In this document: positions 1 through 5,492 of the stretch, piece by piece
How the letters are laid out: each line of letters begins with the position of its first letter
Position numbering within the stretch: position 1 is the first letter of the stretch
DNA from: Selenomonas sp.
GTDB lineage: Bacteria; Bacillota; Negativicutes; Selenomonadales; Selenomonadaceae
Length of the DNA stretch: 5,492 nucleotides
Assembly (NCBI GenBank): GCA_015265235.1
Contig: JABZYJ010000124.1
Location: 1 to 5,492, forward strand
Reading direction: 5' to 3'
Notes under the pieces: generated by a model
The model's database searches: none
What the model was told of the DNA's origin: nothing
The model's input: the letters and a program-made list of their open reading frames with translations, nothing else
Position numbers and translations under genes: made by a program

Positions 1-505
1 CTCGACGGTGTTGGTACAAAAGACCGAGAACGAGCGCAGCTTTACGCCGGTCTTCTACCGTCCTGCCGATATCCAGTCGCCCGTTTTCGGCAGCGGCATG
101 TGGTATCGAACGGCGGAGCGTACGGTACGCACGATCTTTGACTACGAGAATGCGCCGTACTCCAACATGGTCAACGGCGAGGTCGTGAATACGCCGGGTT
201 GCTGGTCGGGCTATATCCCGCACAATCATCCGCAGCCGGAGGTCTATACCTATCAGTTCGACAAGCCACAGGGGTTTGGTGCGGCGTTCATCGGCGACAA
301 TGCATTTAAGATTGAACACAACAGCTGGTCAGAGATCACGGGCGGCTATATGCACCCGCAGGTCGCGGCACCCGGCTATGCCATGTGGTACAGCTGGATG
401 ATCCGCCATCTGCCCGGTGATCCGTGGAAGAAGACGCGTACGGATCTGCCCGAGCACACATGGCTGCTCGATGAAAACGCCAAGATCTGGCAGCCGAAGC
501 GCTAA
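1..505 (+). CDS. iolB: 5-deoxy-glucuronate isomerase IolB, C-terminal part (5' end outside window)
   Basis: IolB is a cytoplasmic cupin-fold metalloenzyme that converts 5-deoxy-D-glucuronate to 2-deoxy-5-keto-D-gluconate in myo-inositol breakdown. The reading frame is open to the first base of the window, so the gene begins upstream. About 168 residues are visible against roughly 270 for the family, so about 100 N-terminal residues are missing. The GTG at 8 is an internal codon, not a credible start. Counting that GTG as residue 1, the cupin metal site is visible as PHNHPQPEVY, with H72 and H74 followed by E78 (codons at 221-241) and a likely fourth ligand H116 in YMHPQVAAPGY. The conserved PQGFG (residues 87-91) follows the first histidine pair. 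The loop between the HxH pair and the glutamate is much shorter than in the Bacillus-type enzyme, which has HKHD followed by about ten more residues before the LEE glutamates. iolD follows after 30 bases, which supports the assignment. Confidence 0.9.
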   Translation, partial: STVLVQKTENERSFTPVFYRPADIQSPVFGSGMWYRTAERTVRTIFDYENAPYSNMVNGEVVNTPGCWSGYIPHNHPQPEVYTYQFDKPQGFGAAFIGDNAFKIEHNSWSEITGGYMHPQVAAPGYAMWYSWMIRHLPGDPWKKTRTDLPEHTWLLDENAKIWQPKR

Positions 506-523
506 CGAAAATAGGATATGAGT

Positions 524-530
524 GGAGGAG
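524..530 (+). promoter_or_regulatory. Ribosome binding site of iolD
   Basis: GGAGGAG lies 5 bases before the ATG at 536 (7 bases if the core GGAGG is taken). It fixes the iolD start and indicates independent, efficient translation rather than coupling to the iolB stop at 503-505. Confidence 0.85.
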
Positions 531-535
531 AGTAA

Positions 536-2488
536 ATGGAGAAGACAATCCGCCTCACGGTAGCACAGGCACTGGTGAAGTTCCTCAACAATCAGTACAT
601 CGAATTCGACGGCAAGCAGAACCGCATGTTTGAAGGCATCTTTGGTATCTTTGGACATGGCAATGTGGTCGGTCTTGGACAGGCACTTGAGCAGGATGCG
701 GGGCAGCTCATCATGCGTATGGGGCGCAATGAGCAGGGCATGGCACATGCAGCGATGGGATTTGCAAAGCAGAAGCGCCGTAAGCAGACCTATGCCTGCA
801 CATCGTCGGTCGGACCCGGCGCACTGAACATGGTGACGGCGGCAGCAACAGCAACGGCAAACTGCATCCCCGTTCTCTTCCTGCCTGGCGATACCTATGC
901 AGATCGTCAGCCGGATCCCGTCCTGCAGCAGATGGAGCAGCCTTCGAGTCTTGCGATTACGAGCAACGATGCGTTTAAGGCCGTCTGCAAATACTGGGAT
1001 CGTGTGACGCGTCCCGAGATTCTGATGACGGCGTGCATCAACGCCATGCGCGTCCTCACGGATCCTGCGGAGACAGGGGCCGTCTGCATTGCACTCCCGC
1101 AGGATGTCGAAGGAGAGGCCTTTGACTATCCGCTGACCTTCTTCAAAAAGCGCGTCCATCGCATTGAGCGGCCCGCTCCTTCCCCGTATGCCATTGAGGA
1201 GGCGGTACAGCTCATCACGCGCAAGAAAAAGCCGATCATGATCTTTGGCGGCGGCGTGCGCTATTCCGAGGCGGAGGAGACATTCCGCGCGTTTGCGGAG
1301 AAGTACGGCATCCCGTTCGGCGAGACGCAGGCGGGCAAGGGGACGATTGTCTGGGATCACCCGCTGAACCTCGGGGGAATTGGCGAGACGGGAAGCCTTG
1401 GTGCGAATCTCATCGGTGCAGATGCGGATCTCGTCATCGGTGTCGGTACACGCTATACGGACTTTACGACTTCTTCTAAGTGGCTCTATCAGAATCCCGA
1501 GGTTGAATACCTCAACATCAATATCTCTCGTTTTCATGCGTACAAGATGGATGGCGTCCAGGTTGTTGCGGACGCGCAGGAGGGGCTCAAGGCACTTGAT
1601 GCCGCTCTTGAAAAGACGGGCTGGAAGGTCAGCGCGGATTATGCAGCAGCCGTGAAGGATGCGAAGGCAAAGACCGATGCAGAGGTCGACCGCATTTATC
1701 ATCTCGAATATACGGGCGAGGATTTCGTGCCCGAGGTCAATGATGCGTTTGACTTCAAGAAGGCGAGCAAGGAGTTTATCGAACTCACGGGCTCGTCACT
1801 GCTTCAGACGCGTGTGCTCGGTGTGCTTGATGAGACGATCGATAAGAACGCTATCGTCGTCTGTGCGGCGGGCAGTCTCCCCGGCGACCTGCAGCGTGCA
1901 TGGCGCACGAAGGAAGTCGACGGCTATCATGTTGAGTATGGTTTCTCCTGCATGGGGTACGAGTTGAATGCATCGCTTGGTGTTCGCCTCGCTGCGCCGA
2001 ATCGTGAGGTCTATGCGCTCGTCGGTGATGCAGGCTACATGATGCTCAACTCCGAACTTGCCACAGCGATTGCAGAGGGAATCAAGGTCAACATTATCCT
2101 CTTTGACAACATGACGAACGGCTGCATCAACAACCTCGAAATAGGTCATGGACAAGGCAGCTACGGTACGGAGCTCCGCTTCCGCAACCCGAAGACCGGG
2201 CAGCTTGACGGCGGCTTCGTCCCCGTGGACTTTGCGATGAACGCGGCGTCCTTCGGACTGAAGACCTACAAGGTAAAAACGGCGGAGGAGCTGAAGGCAG
2301 CACTCGAAGATGCGAAGAAGCAGACGGTCTCGACGCTCATTGACTGCAAGGTTCTCCCGAAGTCCATGGTACATGGATACGGCAACTGGTGGCGTGTCGG
2401 TACGGCAGAGGTCAGTACGATGGAAGAGGTCAACCGTATTCATCGCGAGCGTATGATTCCGCATCTTGACGCTGCACGTAAGTATTAA
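536..2488 (+). CDS. iolD: 3D-(3,5/4)-trihydroxycyclohexane-1,2-dione acylhydrolase (decyclizing) IolD
   Basis: IolD is a cytoplasmic thiamine diphosphate (ThDP) enzyme that hydrolytically opens the ring of 3D-(3,5/4)-trihydroxycyclohexane-1,2-dione to give 5-deoxy-D-glucuronate. The product has 650 residues, close to the usual 640 or so, and has the three-domain build of the acetolactate synthase superfamily. The N-terminal PYR domain covers about residues 5-195 and carries GHGNVVGLGQALE (40-52) and the RNEQG segment, whose E66 fits the cofactor-activating glutamate. The middle domain covers about 215-360, with IMIFGGG near 234-240. The C-terminal PP domain starts near 425 and holds the ThDP/metal motif, from G497-D498 to D524-N525, followed by the family-typical GCINNLE (529-535). 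The motif begins GDAG rather than the common GDG; D498 and N525, the expected Mg2+ ligands, are present. The start is the ATG directly after a strong ribosome binding site. The gene lies between iolB and iolE, the next and previous pathway steps, and appears intact. Confidence 0.96.
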   Translation: MEKTIRLTVAQALVKFLNNQYIEFDGKQNRMFEGIFGIFGHGNVVGLGQALEQDAGQLIMRMGRNEQGMAHAAMGFAKQKRRKQTYACTSSVGPGALNMVTAAATATANCIPVLFLPGDTYADRQPDPVLQQMEQPSSLAITSNDAFKAVCKYWDRVTRPEILMTACINAMRVLTDPAETGAVCIALPQDVEGEAFDYPLTFFKKRVHRIERPAPSPYAIEEAVQLITRKKKPIMIFGGGVRYSEAEETFRAFAEKYGIPFGETQAGKGTIVWDHPLNLGGIGETGSLGANLIGADADLVIGVGTRYTDFTTSSKWLYQNPEVEYLNINISRFHAYKMDGVQVVADAQEGLKALDAALEKTGWKVSADYAAAVKDAKAKTDAEVDRIYHLEYTGEDFVPEVNDAFDFKKASKEFIELTGSSLLQTRVLGVLDETIDKNAIVVCAAGSLPGDLQRAWRTKEVDGYHVEYGFSCMGYELNASLGVRLAAPNREVYALVGDAGYMMLNSELATAIAEGIKVNIILFDNMTNGCINNLEIGHGQGSYGTELRFRNPKTGQLDGGFVPVDFAMNAASFGLKTYKVKTAEELKAALEDAKKQTVSTLIDCKVLPKSMVHGYGNWWRVGTAEVSTMEEVNRIHRERMIPHLDAARKY

Positions 2489-2499
2489 GAGAAGTGGAC

Positions 2500-2504
2500 G
2501 GAGG
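2500..2504 (+). promoter_or_regulatory. Ribosome binding site of iolE
   Basis: GGAGG ends 8 bases before the ATG at 2513, with an A-rich spacer. It lies in the 24-base gap after the iolD stop, which leaves no room for a separate promoter and supports cotranscription. Confidence 0.85.
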
Positions 2505-2512
2505 AAAAAAAG

Positions 2513-3400
2513 ATGGCAAAGATTCGTTTGGGGATTGCTCCCATTGCGTGGACCAATGACGATATGCCGGATCTCGGCAAGGAAAACACCTTTGAGCAGT
2601 GTGTCAGTGAGATGGCACTCGCTGGATTCACGGGATGTGAGGTCGGAGGAAAGTATCCGAAGGATACGACCGTGTTGAAGAAGGCTCTTGACCTGCGCGG
2701 CATGAGCATTGCCAGTGCATGGTTCAGTTCCTTCCTCCTCACGCAGCCGTATGAACAGGTAGAGAAGGACTTCATTGCACACTGCGAGTTCCTGAAGACG
2801 ATGGGCGCAGAGTTCTGCAATGTTGCAGAGCAGGGCAACAGCGTGCAGGGGAAATTGGATGTCCCTGTGTTCGACGGAAAGCCCTACAATACGGAGGAGC
2901 AGTGGAAGCTGCTCACAGAGGGCCTGAACAAGCTCGGTGCAGTTGCAAAGAAGATTGGTCTTACGATGACCTACCACCATCACATGGGGACGGGGGTTCA
3001 GACGACAGAGGAAATCGATCGCCTGATGGAGATGACGGATCCGACGCTCGTGTGGCTGCTTTATGACACGGGACATCTTGTCTGCTCCGGTGAGGATCAC
3101 ATTGCCATTCTGAAAAAGTATCTGCCGCGTATCCGTCACATTCATCTCAAGGATGTTCGTACCGACATGCTGAAGAGGGTCAAGGCGGAAAAAATGAGCT
3201 TCCTGGATGGTGTGCGCGCCGGAATGTTCACTGTTCCCGGGGATGGCGATGTGGATTTTGCCCCTGTCTTTGACATTGTCAATGCGTCGAACTATGACGG
3301 CTGGTATATTGTCGAAGCAGAGCAGGATCCCGCGAAGGCGAATCCGCTTGAGTATGCCATTAAGGCACGCAAGTACATCAAGGAAAAGGCGCATATCTGA
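2513..3400 (+). CDS. iolE: myo-inosose-2 dehydratase IolE
   Basis: IolE removes water from 2-keto-myo-inositol (scyllo-inosose) to give 3D-(3,5/4)-trihydroxycyclohexane-1,2-dione, the substrate of IolD. It is a cytoplasmic, metal-dependent TIM-barrel enzyme of the xylose isomerase-like (AP endonuclease 2) superfamily. The 295 residues match full family length. The sequence starts with the typical LGIAPIAWTNDD (6-17), and CEVGGKYP (42-49) follows. The YHHHMGT segment is at 154-160. YDTGH (184-188), HIHLKDV (209-215), VPGDGDVDF (241-249) and VEAEQDPAKANP (267-278) contain the residues that would bind metal and substrate (candidates D185, H188, H211 and E268 or E270, by analogy with the superfamily). 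The start is the only ATG with a well-placed ribosome binding site. The gene is probably cotranscribed with iolB and iolD and is the last one before a strong terminator. No truncation or missing motif is seen. Confidence 0.96.
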   Translation: MAKIRLGIAPIAWTNDDMPDLGKENTFEQCVSEMALAGFTGCEVGGKYPKDTTVLKKALDLRGMSIASAWFSSFLLTQPYEQVEKDFIAHCEFLKTMGAEFCNVAEQGNSVQGKLDVPVFDGKPYNTEEQWKLLTEGLNKLGAVAKKIGLTMTYHHHMGTGVQTTEEIDRLMEMTDPTLVWLLYDTGHLVCSGEDHIAILKKYLPRIRHIHLKDVRTDMLKRVKAEKMSFLDGVRAGMFTVPGDGDVDFAPVFDIVNASNYDGWYIVEAEQDPAKANPLEYAIKARKYIKEKAHI

Positions 3401-3405
3401 CATAC

Positions 3406-3420
3406 GCCGGTACTGCCGGC
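3406..3420 (+). repeat. Small GC-rich inverted repeat after iolE
   Basis: GCCGG (3406-3410) and CCGGC (3416-3420) can form a 5-bp stem with a TACTG loop, 5 bases after the iolE stop. It has no T-tract and precedes the much stronger terminator hairpin. It could add 3'-end stability to the iol transcript, or be chance in GC-rich sequence. Confidence 0.35.
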
Positions 3421-3427
3421 ACATCAG

Positions 3428-3461
3428 GGCTGCTGCAAGAGGCTTGCAGCAGCCTTCTTTT
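3428..3461 (+). terminator. Strong intrinsic terminator after iolE
   Basis: GGCTGCTGCAAG (3428-3439) pairs perfectly over 12 bp with CTTGCAGCAGCC (3443-3454), leaving a three-base AGG loop. The stem is followed directly by TTCTTTT (3455-3461). This is a textbook rho-independent terminator on the + strand. There is no matching T-tract for the reverse direction. It marks the end of the main iol transcript, but it sits only 26 bases before the start of the permease gene, so any transcript of the permease that starts upstream must pass through it. Confidence 0.93.
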
Positions 3462-3475
3462 ATGAACGAATGAAA

Positions 3476-3481
3476 GGGGAG
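3476..3481 (+). promoter_or_regulatory. Ribosome binding site that decides the permease start
   Basis: GGGGAG ends 6 bases before the ATG at 3488. An upstream in-frame ATG at 3470 has no such site ahead of it and lies only 8 bases beyond the terminator T-tract. The site therefore favours 3488 as the true start, removing six polar residues from the longest reading frame. Confidence 0.75.
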
Positions 3482-3487
3482 AATGGC

Positions 3488-4903
3488 ATGGAACTCTCCA
3501 TGATCTTCATCAGTCTCATCCTGCTCATGGTCTTCGCCTACCGCGGCTACTCCATCATCTTCATCGCGCCGATCTTCGCCGTCGTCGCCGCCCTCGGCAG
3601 CGGACATTCTCTCATGCCGGTCTACAGCGAGATCTACATGACCAAGGCGGCAGAGTACATCAAGACCTACTATCCCGTTTTCCTTCTCGGTGCAGTCTTT
3701 GCAAAGATCATGGAGCAGGGCGGTCTTGCCGCCGCTGTCGCGGATAAGATCGTGAAGACACTCGGGCAGGACAAGGCGGTTCTCGCCGTCCTTATCGGCT
3801 GCGGCGTATTGACGTATGGCGGACTCTCTGTATTTGTGGTGGCGTTCGTTATGTATCCGTTTGCGGCAATCCTCTTCCGGCAGGCGAACATTCCGAAAAA
3901 ACTTCTGCCAGGACTGCTCTGGATGGGCATTTTTACCTACAGCATGGTGGCCATCCCCGGCACGCCGCAGATCCAGAACATCATCCCGACCTCCTTCTTC
4001 GGCACAACTACATGGTCGGGGCCGGTACTCGGCATCGTCGGGGCCGTTCTCTACTTCCTCATCGCGTGGGGGTGGATCGGCTATCGGCAGCGGACGCTCA
4101 ACGCTAAGGGCGAGGGCTATGGACATCATGTCCTCAACGAGCCGGAGGAATCGACGGAGGCTCTGCCCGACTGGCGTCTTTCCGCGCTCCCGCTCGTCAT
4201 GGTCATCGTCCTCAACCTTGTCATCAGCAATCCATTTCACTGGGCGTGGGCGTACGAGTGGGCAGCGGACAGCCTAGAGAGTCTGCTCCCGATGAAACTC
4301 ACCCTGATGGCGAGCGGCATTGACAAGGTACAGGCTATCTGGTCGATCAATGTCGCCCTCCTCCTCTCGACCGTCGCCGCCGCTATCATCGGACGCAAGC
4401 GTCTGCAGCTCAAGGGAGGACTATCGAATCCTGTCAACACGGGGGCGGTCGGATCGACCACTGCCGTCCTCAACGTCGCCTCCGGCTATGCATACGGCTG
4501 CGTCATTGCCGCGTTGCCCGGCTTTGCCATCATCAAGGAGGCGCTGCTCGGATTCTCCGTCGGCGACAGCCCCCTGATGAGCGCGATCATCACCACGAAC
4601 ATCATGACGGGCGTCACGGGATCGTCCTCGGGCGGCATGACCATTGCCCTTGGTATGCTCGGCTCGGAATGGCTTGCGTGGGCGCAGCAGGTCGGCATCA
4701 GCGCCGATGTCCTCCACCGCATCATCTGTCTCGCCTCGGAGTGCATCGATACGGGGCCGCAGTCGGGCGCACTCGTCACACTCATGGCCGTGTGCGGGCT
4801 GACGCACAAGGAGTCCTATTATGATGTCATCGTCCTCACCCTGCTGAAGTCCGCCGTCGTCTTTATCTGCCTTGGGCTGTTCCTCCTGACGGGACTTGCG
4901 TAA
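3488..4903 (+). CDS. GntP-type permease (gluconate/organic acid transporter family)
   Basis: This is a 471-residue polytopic inner-membrane protein, close to GntP-family length (about 440-470). About 12 or more hydrophobic segments can be seen, starting at residues 2-17 and 21-36 and ending at 445-470, with a charged cytoplasm-like loop near 200-230. Conserved-looking stretches are LTYGGLSVFVVAF (108-120), IPGTPQIQNIIPT (156-168), TGSSSGGMTIA (377-387) and DTGPQSGA (421-428). The GTPQIQNIIPT and TYGG segments are what I associate with GntP-like permeases. Characterised members are proton symporters for gluconate and related sugar acids; the substrate here is unknown. Its place after iolB-iolD-iolE suggests a sugar-acid or inositol-derived compound, but that is inference. 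The ATG at 3488 is chosen over 3470 because of the ribosome binding site. The gene is separated from iolE by a strong terminator and followed after 50 bases by a second transporter gene. Confidence 0.85.
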   Translation: MELSMIFISLILLMVFAYRGYSIIFIAPIFAVVAALGSGHSLMPVYSEIYMTKAAEYIKTYYPVFLLGAVFAKIMEQGGLAAAVADKIVKTLGQDKAVLAVLIGCGVLTYGGLSVFVVAFVMYPFAAILFRQANIPKKLLPGLLWMGIFTYSMVAIPGTPQIQNIIPTSFFGTTTWSGPVLGIVGAVLYFLIAWGWIGYRQRTLNAKGEGYGHHVLNEPEESTEALPDWRLSALPLVMVIVLNLVISNPFHWAWAYEWAADSLESLLPMKLTLMASGIDKVQAIWSINVALLLSTVAAAIIGRKRLQLKGGLSNPVNTGAVGSTTAVLNVASGYAYGCVIAALPGFAIIKEALLGFSVGDSPLMSAIITTNIMTGVTGSSSGGMTIALGMLGSEWLAWAQQVGISADVLHRIICLASECIDTGPQSGALVTLMAVCGLTHKESYYDVIVLTLLKSAVVFICLGLFLLTGLA

Positions 4904-4937
4904 CGAGGTGTTTGCGTGGGGCATCATACAACAGGAC

Positions 4938-4944
4938 AGGAGGT
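4938..4944 (+). promoter_or_regulatory. Ribosome binding site of the EamA-family gene
   Basis: AGGAGGT, a full match to the anti-Shine-Dalgarno consensus, lies 9 bases before the ATG at 4954. It supports this start over the in-frame ATG at 4981, which has no spaced site. The 50-base gap after the permease stop shows no hairpin terminator, so the two transporter genes are probably cotranscribed. Confidence 0.85.
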
Positions 4945-4953
4945 CGCGCATCG

Positions 4954-5492
4954 ATGGAAGACACAGCGGCAAAGCGCAGGATGTATCTCCTGCTCGCCCT
5001 CACGGCGGTGATCTGGGGCATTCAACCGCTGTGCATCAAGTGGCTCGTTGCGGAATGGTCGCCCGTGACCATTTCCGCCATGCGGTACATCTTCATCTCT
5101 GCTGCACTCCTCGTAATTGCCGTGCGGCGCGGTGAGACACTCCTGCCGCCGCGTCATACCATGCCGGCGCTCATGGCAATGGGAATGACCGGCATCCTGA
5201 TGAACGGCTGTATGCAGTTCACAGGGCTTCAGTACTCAACGGTGACCAACTGCACGCTGATTGCTGCCGCATCGCCTGCGATCACTGCGTTCTTTGCCGC
5301 TGTTTGTCTGCGTGAGCGCCTGAATATCATCGCGTGGCTCGGTATTGCGGTTTCCTTCCTAGGAGCGCTCGCCGTCGTAAGCCATGGTTCATGGCAGGTG
5401 CTCGTTGGATTTTCGTTCAATTATGGCGATATCCTCTTTCTTCTTGCACAGGTTGCGTGGACGGTGTACTCGATCCTCGCTGTGCGTGTTAT
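4954..5492 (+). CDS. EamA/DMT-family transporter, N-terminal part (3' end outside window)
   Basis: The frame is open from ATG 4954 to the window end, giving 179 complete codons of a protein that is usually about 290-300 residues. It belongs to the drug/metabolite transporter (DMT) superfamily of inner-membrane carriers with ten helices arranged as two EamA repeats. The first repeat is complete: helices at about 11-31 (with the typical IWGIQP near 20-25), 37-56, 70-90, 97-117 and 124-143. The sixth helix begins near 157. The stretch TLIAAASPAITAFFA (101-115) followed by LRERL (119-123) and WLGIAVSFLGA (128-138) is the EamA signature. The short N-terminus MEDTAAKRR is positively charged at its end, as expected on the cytoplasmic side. 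Substrates in this family range from amino acids and nucleosides to sugar-like metabolites and cannot be read from the sequence. The gene may share a transcript with the preceding permease. Confidence 0.9.
   Translation, partial: MEDTAAKRRMYLLLALTAVIWGIQPLCIKWLVAEWSPVTISAMRYIFISAALLVIAVRRGETLLPPRHTMPALMAMGMTGILMNGCMQFTGLQYSTVTNCTLIAAASPAITAFFAAVCLRERLNIIAWLGIAVSFLGALAVVSHGSWQVLVGFSFNYGDILFLLAQVAWTVYSILAVRV

Noticed and set aside
329..1702. 457-codon open frame on the minus strand
   Set aside because: It is antisense to iolB and iolD in the same codon-aligned phase, has the same unnatural composition, and no family is recognisable.
3470..3487. Upstream ATG adding six residues to the permease
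   Set aside because: It has no Shine-Dalgarno sequence before it, and the GGGGAG inside this stretch is correctly placed for the ATG at 3488.
3401..3487. Possible riboswitch or attenuator between iolE and the permease
   Set aside because: Only a 5-bp hairpin and one terminator hairpin are visible. The region is too short for a known riboswitch class, and no competing antiterminator pairing is evident.
1796..4240. 814-codon open frame on the minus strand
   Set aside because: It runs antisense to three recognisable genes and across the terminator, is exactly codon-aligned with them, and its product is rich in Arg, His, Cys and Asp with no recognisable domain. It is explained by missing TTA, CTA and TCA codons in the sense genes.
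4421..4972. 183-codon minus-strand open frame across the end of the permease gene
   Set aside because: It is low-complexity in Asp, Arg and Gly, antisense to a clear membrane protein, and has no supporting ribosome binding site that I could find.
4896..5135. 79-codon forward open frame overlapping the permease stop and the EamA gene
   Set aside because: It is out of frame with the EamA-family protein, whose signatures and ribosome binding site are clear. It is a shadow.

Overview
This window is a stretch of a bacterial myo-inositol catabolic (iol) locus followed by two transporter genes, all on the + strand. Base composition is moderately GC-rich by eye. Every gene has a strong GGAGG-type Shine-Dalgarno sequence, and the iol proteins look like those of Firmicutes. 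I would guess a Gram-negative Firmicute of the Selenomonas/Negativicutes type, but this is an impression from protein flavour and composition, not a demonstrated placement.

Layout: (1) positions 1-505, the C-terminal part of iolB (5-deoxy-glucuronate isomerase), cut by the window start; (2) 536-2488, complete iolD (ThDP-dependent THcHDO hydrolase); (3) 2513-3400, complete iolE (inosose dehydratase); (4) 3401-3487, a short intergenic region with a very strong intrinsic terminator at 3428-3461; (5) 3488-4903, a GntP-type permease; (6) 4954 to the window end, the N-terminal part of an EamA/DMT-family membrane transporter. There are no gene-free stretches above 300 bases. I see no RNA genes, mobile elements or CRISPR arrays.

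IolE, IolD and IolB catalyse consecutive steps: 2-keto-myo-inositol is dehydrated to 3D-trihydroxycyclohexane-1,2-dione (IolE), the ring is opened by hydrolysis to 5-deoxy-glucuronate (IolD), and this is isomerised to 2-deoxy-5-keto-gluconate (IolB). The genes for inositol oxidation (iolG), the kinase (iolC), the aldolase (iolJ) and the semialdehyde dehydrogenase (iolA) are not in the window and would be expected upstream or elsewhere. iolB, iolD and iolE are separated by only 24-30 bases and look like one transcript that ends at the terminator after iolE. The permease starts only 26 bases after that terminator, so it is probably expressed by read-through or from a promoter inside or just after iolE.

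Most of this is ordinary carbohydrate metabolism, and I found no convincing new system. The points most worth a second look are the terminator-permease arrangement, the pairing of a GntP-type permease with inositol genes, and an IolB with a shortened metal-binding loop.
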